In this document: piece by piece, positions 34,381 to 37,373 of the stretch
Position numbering within the stretch: the first letter of the stretch is position 1
How the letters are laid out: the number at the start of each line of letters is the position of its first letter
Assembly: GCA_016195825.1 (NCBI GenBank)
Contig: JACPYV010000079.1
Location: forward strand, 1 to 37,373
DNA length: 37,373 nucleotides
Origin: Burkholderiales bacterium
Lineage (GTDB): Bacteria; Pseudomonadota; Gammaproteobacteria; Burkholderiales; Burkholderiaceae_C
Direction of reading: 5' to 3'
Notes under the pieces: model-generated
Told to the model about the DNA's origin: nothing
The model's database searches: none
What the model saw: the letters and a program-made list of their open reading frames with translations, nothing else
Made by a program: the position numbers and the translations under genes

Positions 34381-36202
34381 GGCAGTCCCCGTTCAAAACC
34401 TTCGCAAAGGCATCGGCCGGCACGTGCTCGAGGTCCGGACTTTCGATCTTGAACTTGCTTCCCTTCAAGCAGGTCGTGAGCGCGGCCGACACCTCCTGGG
34501 CACTGGGCGGCTGTGTTGTCAGGCCAAGCGCCAAGGCCATCACAGCGGTCGGAACCTTGCCAGCATCCATCGTCACGCCCGTCGGCGCACCTTCGCCGGC
34601 TGCCACGACCTTGATCGTGACCTCGCGCGTCAGCTTGCCGCTGCCATCGGTGAAGACGAGGGTCACCGTGCTGCCCTCCTCGGCGCTGGCCGGGAGCTTG
34701 AACGTGAACGATCCGTCCAGATTGCGCGTCAGTCCCGCTGCAGCTTTGGCTTGTGGGGTACCAGCCCCCCCGCTGAGGCTGAAGTTCTGGCTCGCACCTG
34801 GCGCCAGCTCCAGCTCGCTGATGTCAGGTGACAGGCTCAGCACCGCGCCTGCGGAGCCTTGGCCACAGCGTTCCAAGGGGACGCGCGTCAGCCGCAGCCG
34901 CTGGTTGAGGATTTCGAGCTTGCCCTTGAGTTGATCGCCGATCTCCATGGCGCCTTGAATAGCTGCGCGGGCGGTCTTCAAGAGCTCAGCGGGTGGATCA
35001 TCCACCTTGGCGGGCAGTGTGGTGATTGACTTGCGCGACGTACCGCTGGATTGCGCGGCACCGGCCGCGCTCGCAGCCGACGCTGGCGCCTCGGGCTTGA
35101 AGGCAGGCGCTCCACTGAGCGCAAAGGCAGTGCCGCGCATCGCCTGGGCTGCGCTGAGGACGGAAGCCACATCGGGCTCGGTCTTCAGGACTTCGCGGGC
35201 CACCGACAGTTGTGTGTCCACGCTCACCTTGTGCAGCGCGTCGCCGGCGTTGCCGAACACCACAGCCTGCTTCTGGGCCTGCGCAACCAGCCGGTGCAGA
35301 TGCTTGCGCTGCCCCTGCAGCTGCCCAATCATGTGAGCGATCTCCGGGCTGGGTTTCAGTTCCTGGACGGTGGCCGCACGCCCCGCGCAGGCAGCATCGG
35401 CACGGTTGCGCTCGGCGACGCGGTCGCTGTAAGCCCGCAGGCGGTCGGGGTCGGTGCCGGACGGCTTGACCGGCAGGGGTGCCGCCTGGCTTGGACACGT
35501 CGACTTGCGCTCTGGCTCTGTCACGACACGGGACGCGTTCATGGCTGTCAGTAGCTCGATCAGAGAACTCAACCCGCGTGCCTGGTCGTCCGCTTTCGTG
35601 CTCAGCCCATCGAGACTTTTGTCGGAAAGGGGATCTGAATTGGGAGCCGCCGTGAGAAAGCCGACTGGAAGCACGTAGGGGCGGGTGGCCGCGACGGCGC
35701 AGTTGAGTGTTTCGACACCGGCCAGGTAAACCAGTTGGCGCGGCTTGGACGTCATCGTGCTGGAATAGGCATACAGGCCAGAGCCAGCCACGCCCATGAC
35801 TGCCAGGTCTTTACTCTTGGGGTGAGTCACCCCCGTGATCAGCGCCAGCGCCGACAGGGTGATCAAGGCAGCGCTCGATCCAGCATTCAAGCCCGAATGG
35901 TCCTGGACCGCCTTGACGTAGAGCCTCTGCAGTGCCTCAGCCTGTTTGATCGCGGTTTCTACCGGGAGATTTGCCTCGAACTGCGACGGGCTGCCCGATG
36001 CCGCCACGGCCGCGGGCTGGACCGGCTGCGGGCCGTCGCCGTAGCTGGGCATTACCGCCGGTCGCGTCGGCGAGAGTTCCTCGGAAAAGATTTGCGGCTG
36101 CACCGTGGAGCAGGACGCCACGCTCAAGGCGCAAAGCAGCGCCACCGCGCGCATGACCGCCGGTCGCCTCCCTGCTGCGAAGGCGGGATTCGAATCTCGC
36201 AT
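34367..36202 (-). CDS. lipoprotein of unknown function with C-terminal Ig-like region
   Basis: The 611-residue protein has a lipoprotein signal (MRAVALLCALSVAS before C31). The next residue is serine, so outer-membrane sorting is expected. The body has a hydrophobic stretch (about 115-155, ALITLSALALITGV), a helical region with many Glu/Arg, an Ala/Ser linker, and a C-terminal beta domain (about 460-560: LSPDISELELAPGASQNFSL, GSFTFKLPASAEEGSTVTLV) that looks Ig-like. No enzyme motif is seen. ATG 36202 has GGGGAGGAG directly upstream; ATG 36154 is also in frame. It is the first gene of the three-gene operon and overlaps the next by 14 nt. The family is unknown. Confidence 0.8.
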   Translation of the reverse strand: MRDSNPAFAAGRRPAVMRAVALLCALSVASCSTVQPQIFSEELSPTRPAVMPSYGDGPQPVQPAAVAASGSPSQFEANLPVETAIKQAEALQRLYVKAVQDHSGLNAGSSAALITLSALALITGVTHPKSKDLAVMGVAGSGLYAYSSTMTSKPRQLVYLAGVETLNCAVAATRPYVLPVGFLTAAPNSDPLSDKSLDGLSTKADDQARGLSSLIELLTAMNASRVVTEPERKSTCPSQAAPLPVKPSGTDPDRLRAYSDRVAERNRADAACAGRAATVQELKPSPEIAHMIGQLQGQRKHLHRLVAQAQKQAVVFGNAGDALHKVSVDTQLSVAREVLKTEPDVASVLSAAQAMRGTAFALSGAPAFKPEAPASAASAAGAAQSSGTSRKSITTLPAKVDDPPAELLKTARAAIQGAMEIGDQLKGKLEILNQRLRLTRVPLERCGQGSAGAVLSLSPDISELELAPGASQNFSLSGGAGTPQAKAAAGLTRNLDGSFTFKLPASAEEGSTVTLVFTDGSGKLTREVTIKVVAAGEGAPTGVTMDAGKVPTAVMALALGLTTQPPSAQEVSAALTTCLKGSKFKIESPDLEHVPADAFAKVLNGDCRATS

Positions 36203-36491
36203 GGCTCCTCCCCTGCTAAGTCGACAGACGCGACGAATGCAACGGATCACGATGTACCACCACGGTCCTGGCGTGACTTCATCAGTCCTGTGGAGACCGT
36301 GCTGACCCGAGGAGCAGCGGAAGAGTCGCGCGGGGGCGCTCCCGGTCAAAGCTGACATTCGCGCGTGCTGGTACGTGAGGCAGGGCAGCAGTCGTGTATC
36401 CAGTCCGTTGTGCCAGCTTTACGCCATGCGTCCGCCGCAGAATTTCTTCGGCTCTCGGCACAAGTCCGGCTCAAAGCCCAGGAACGTCCGA

Positions 36492-37373
36492 CTACCCCGG
36501 GACGATCTCCCAGCGCCCCGCAGACACCCGCACCGTCAGGCCGTGCAGGGCAGCGACCGCGCGACAGAAGGCCTCGCTGTCGCCGGCCCGGAAGACACCG
36601 CTGACGCGCAGGGAACGCAGCTTCTCGATGGGTGCAACGTCGATGGCCGCGCTGCTGTAGCGGTTCATCTCGGCCACCGCCTCGGGCAGCGGCATGCTGT
36701 CGAGGACCACCTCGCCTCGCTGCCAGGCCGTGAGCTGATCGATGCGGGGGCGGTCCAGACGCTCCCGTGGCAAATCGCCGGCGACGCCCGCTTTGTGAGA
36801 CAGCGCCACGCGGAGCCGTTCTCCGGGCGCCATGACCCGGGACTCGCCGAGCATGCTCTGCGTGACACCGCCGGCGCGTCGCACGATCACCTGGCCCTCG
36901 ATCAGCGTGACGCCGAAGGCGTCACCTCCTCCGTTTGCTCGCGGCGTAGCCCGGATCAGGAACGACGTGCCGGTGGCCACGACGTTGACGTCAGCCACTT
37001 GCACGACGAACGGTCGATCCGGGTCCTTGGCGACCTCGAACAACGCTTCACCCTGCAACACACTCAGCATGCGTTGCGCCTTCGTCAGCGCCACGCGAAC
37101 GCGGGTCGCCGTGTTCAGCGTCATGCGGGTGCCATCAGGCAGCATGACGGCACGCTGCTCGCCGATGCCGGTCTCGTAGATGTCGCCCGGCGCCCAAGGG
37201 CGCCACGCGAGCAGGGCGGCACCGGCCAGAGCCGCTGATGTCAGCGCAATTCGCCGGTTGCTGATCCCTGTCGTCTTGCGAGGCCGCTGCACGTGAGTGG
37301 CGGATGCATACGTGCTCAGCTTGAGCCCGGACACGTCCTGCCAGGTGTCGGTGCAACGCTCGAAGGCCAGCCG
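36492..37373 (-). CDS. FecR-family regulator, N-terminus cut by right edge
   Basis: The open frame runs through the right edge (294 codons visible). The visible N-terminus (RLAFERCTDTWQDVSGL) fits the DUF4880 region of FecR proteins, so an in-frame GTG at 37334 is probably not the real start. One membrane helix (RRIALTSAALAGAALLAW) is followed by the periplasmic FecR domain (GEQRAVMLPDGTRMTLNTAT, VLQGEALFEVAKDPDRPF, ATGTSFLIR) and a C-terminal secretin/STN-like domain (AVAEMNRYSSAAIDV). FecR proteins control an ECF sigma factor in response to a TonB-dependent receptor. The sigma gene would lie to the right, but the usual receptor gene downstream is absent. The lipoprotein operon follows after 289 bp. 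Confidence 0.88.
   Translation of the reverse strand, partial: RLAFERCTDTWQDVSGLKLSTYASATHVQRPRKTTGISNRRIALTSAALAGAALLAWRPWAPGDIYETGIGEQRAVMLPDGTRMTLNTATRVRVALTKAQRMLSVLQGEALFEVAKDPDRPFVVQVADVNVVATGTSFLIRATPRANGGGDAFGVTLIEGQVIVRRAGGVTQSMLGESRVMAPGERLRVALSHKAGVAGDLPRERLDRPRIDQLTAWQRGEVVLDSMPLPEAVAEMNRYSSAAIDVAPIEKLRSLRVSGVFRAGDSEAFCRAVAALHGLTVRVSAGRWEIVPG

Noticed and set aside
36182..36200. tRNA T-arm-like string (TTCGAAT flanked by GC pairs), minus strand
   Set aside because: G53-C61 pairing is missing, no matching acceptor or anticodon arm lies upstream, and it falls inside the lipoprotein coding start.

Overview
The window is about 37 kb of GC-rich DNA (roughly 70% G+C by eye) with short intergenic gaps. 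It probably comes from a betaproteobacterium of the order Burkholderiales, in the Roseateles/Pelomonas/Rubrivivax range. That placement is an inference from composition and gene content (SapC, GspA/GspB, a short EutC, SlyX, CbrC-type protein). No rRNA, tRNA, CRISPR array, insertion sequence or prophage was seen.

Left part (1-12300). A DyP-type peroxidase-like gene runs off the left edge. It is followed by a small exported protein, recQ, a cupin, and a minus-strand operon of LytS-type kinase, LytTR regulator, beta-repeat exported protein (DUF2807/GIN type), SlyX and CbrC-type protein. Next come ssb and an RRM RNA-binding protein, convergent over two strong terminators, then a small conserved-looking protein and a SapC-family gene. 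A NarL-type kinase/regulator pair follows. Directly in front of the kinase lie the two ends of what looks like a methyl-accepting chemotaxis protein gene whose middle has been lost; an 8-bp tandem duplication splits the remnant further.

Middle part (12300-21330). This holds a Tat-exported alpha/beta hydrolase with a cysteine nucleophile, a cysteine-rich protein of unknown function, an exported amidohydrolase and a small membrane protein. These are separated by long, lower-GC, gene-poor spacers, so this looks like an accessory patch. Then come gspA-gspB (type II secretion assembly) and, convergent with them, eutB-eutC (ethanolamine ammonia-lyase) without other eut genes.

Right part (21436-37373). 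Two tandem paralogous exported proteins (551-566 aa) and a third small exported protein form an operon of unknown function. It is followed by a LysR regulator divergent from an EamA transporter, a membrane-anchored hydrolase overlapping a ThuA-domain protein, and a long minus-strand series: FecR-like protein (cut by the right edge), outer-membrane-type lipoprotein, a trypsin-like/SleB fusion, a membrane protein with PG-binding and M15 peptidase domains, and an exported S1/P1 nuclease.

The most interesting candidate is that last series (29553-36202). It combines a protease, two wall-hydrolase domains, a lipoprotein and a nuclease. The trypsin-SleB fusion has no visible signal peptide, and the positive-inside rule puts the wall-active end of the M15 protein in the cytoplasm. 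I do not recognise this arrangement as a described system. The second candidate is the tandem-paralog operon at 21436-25525.
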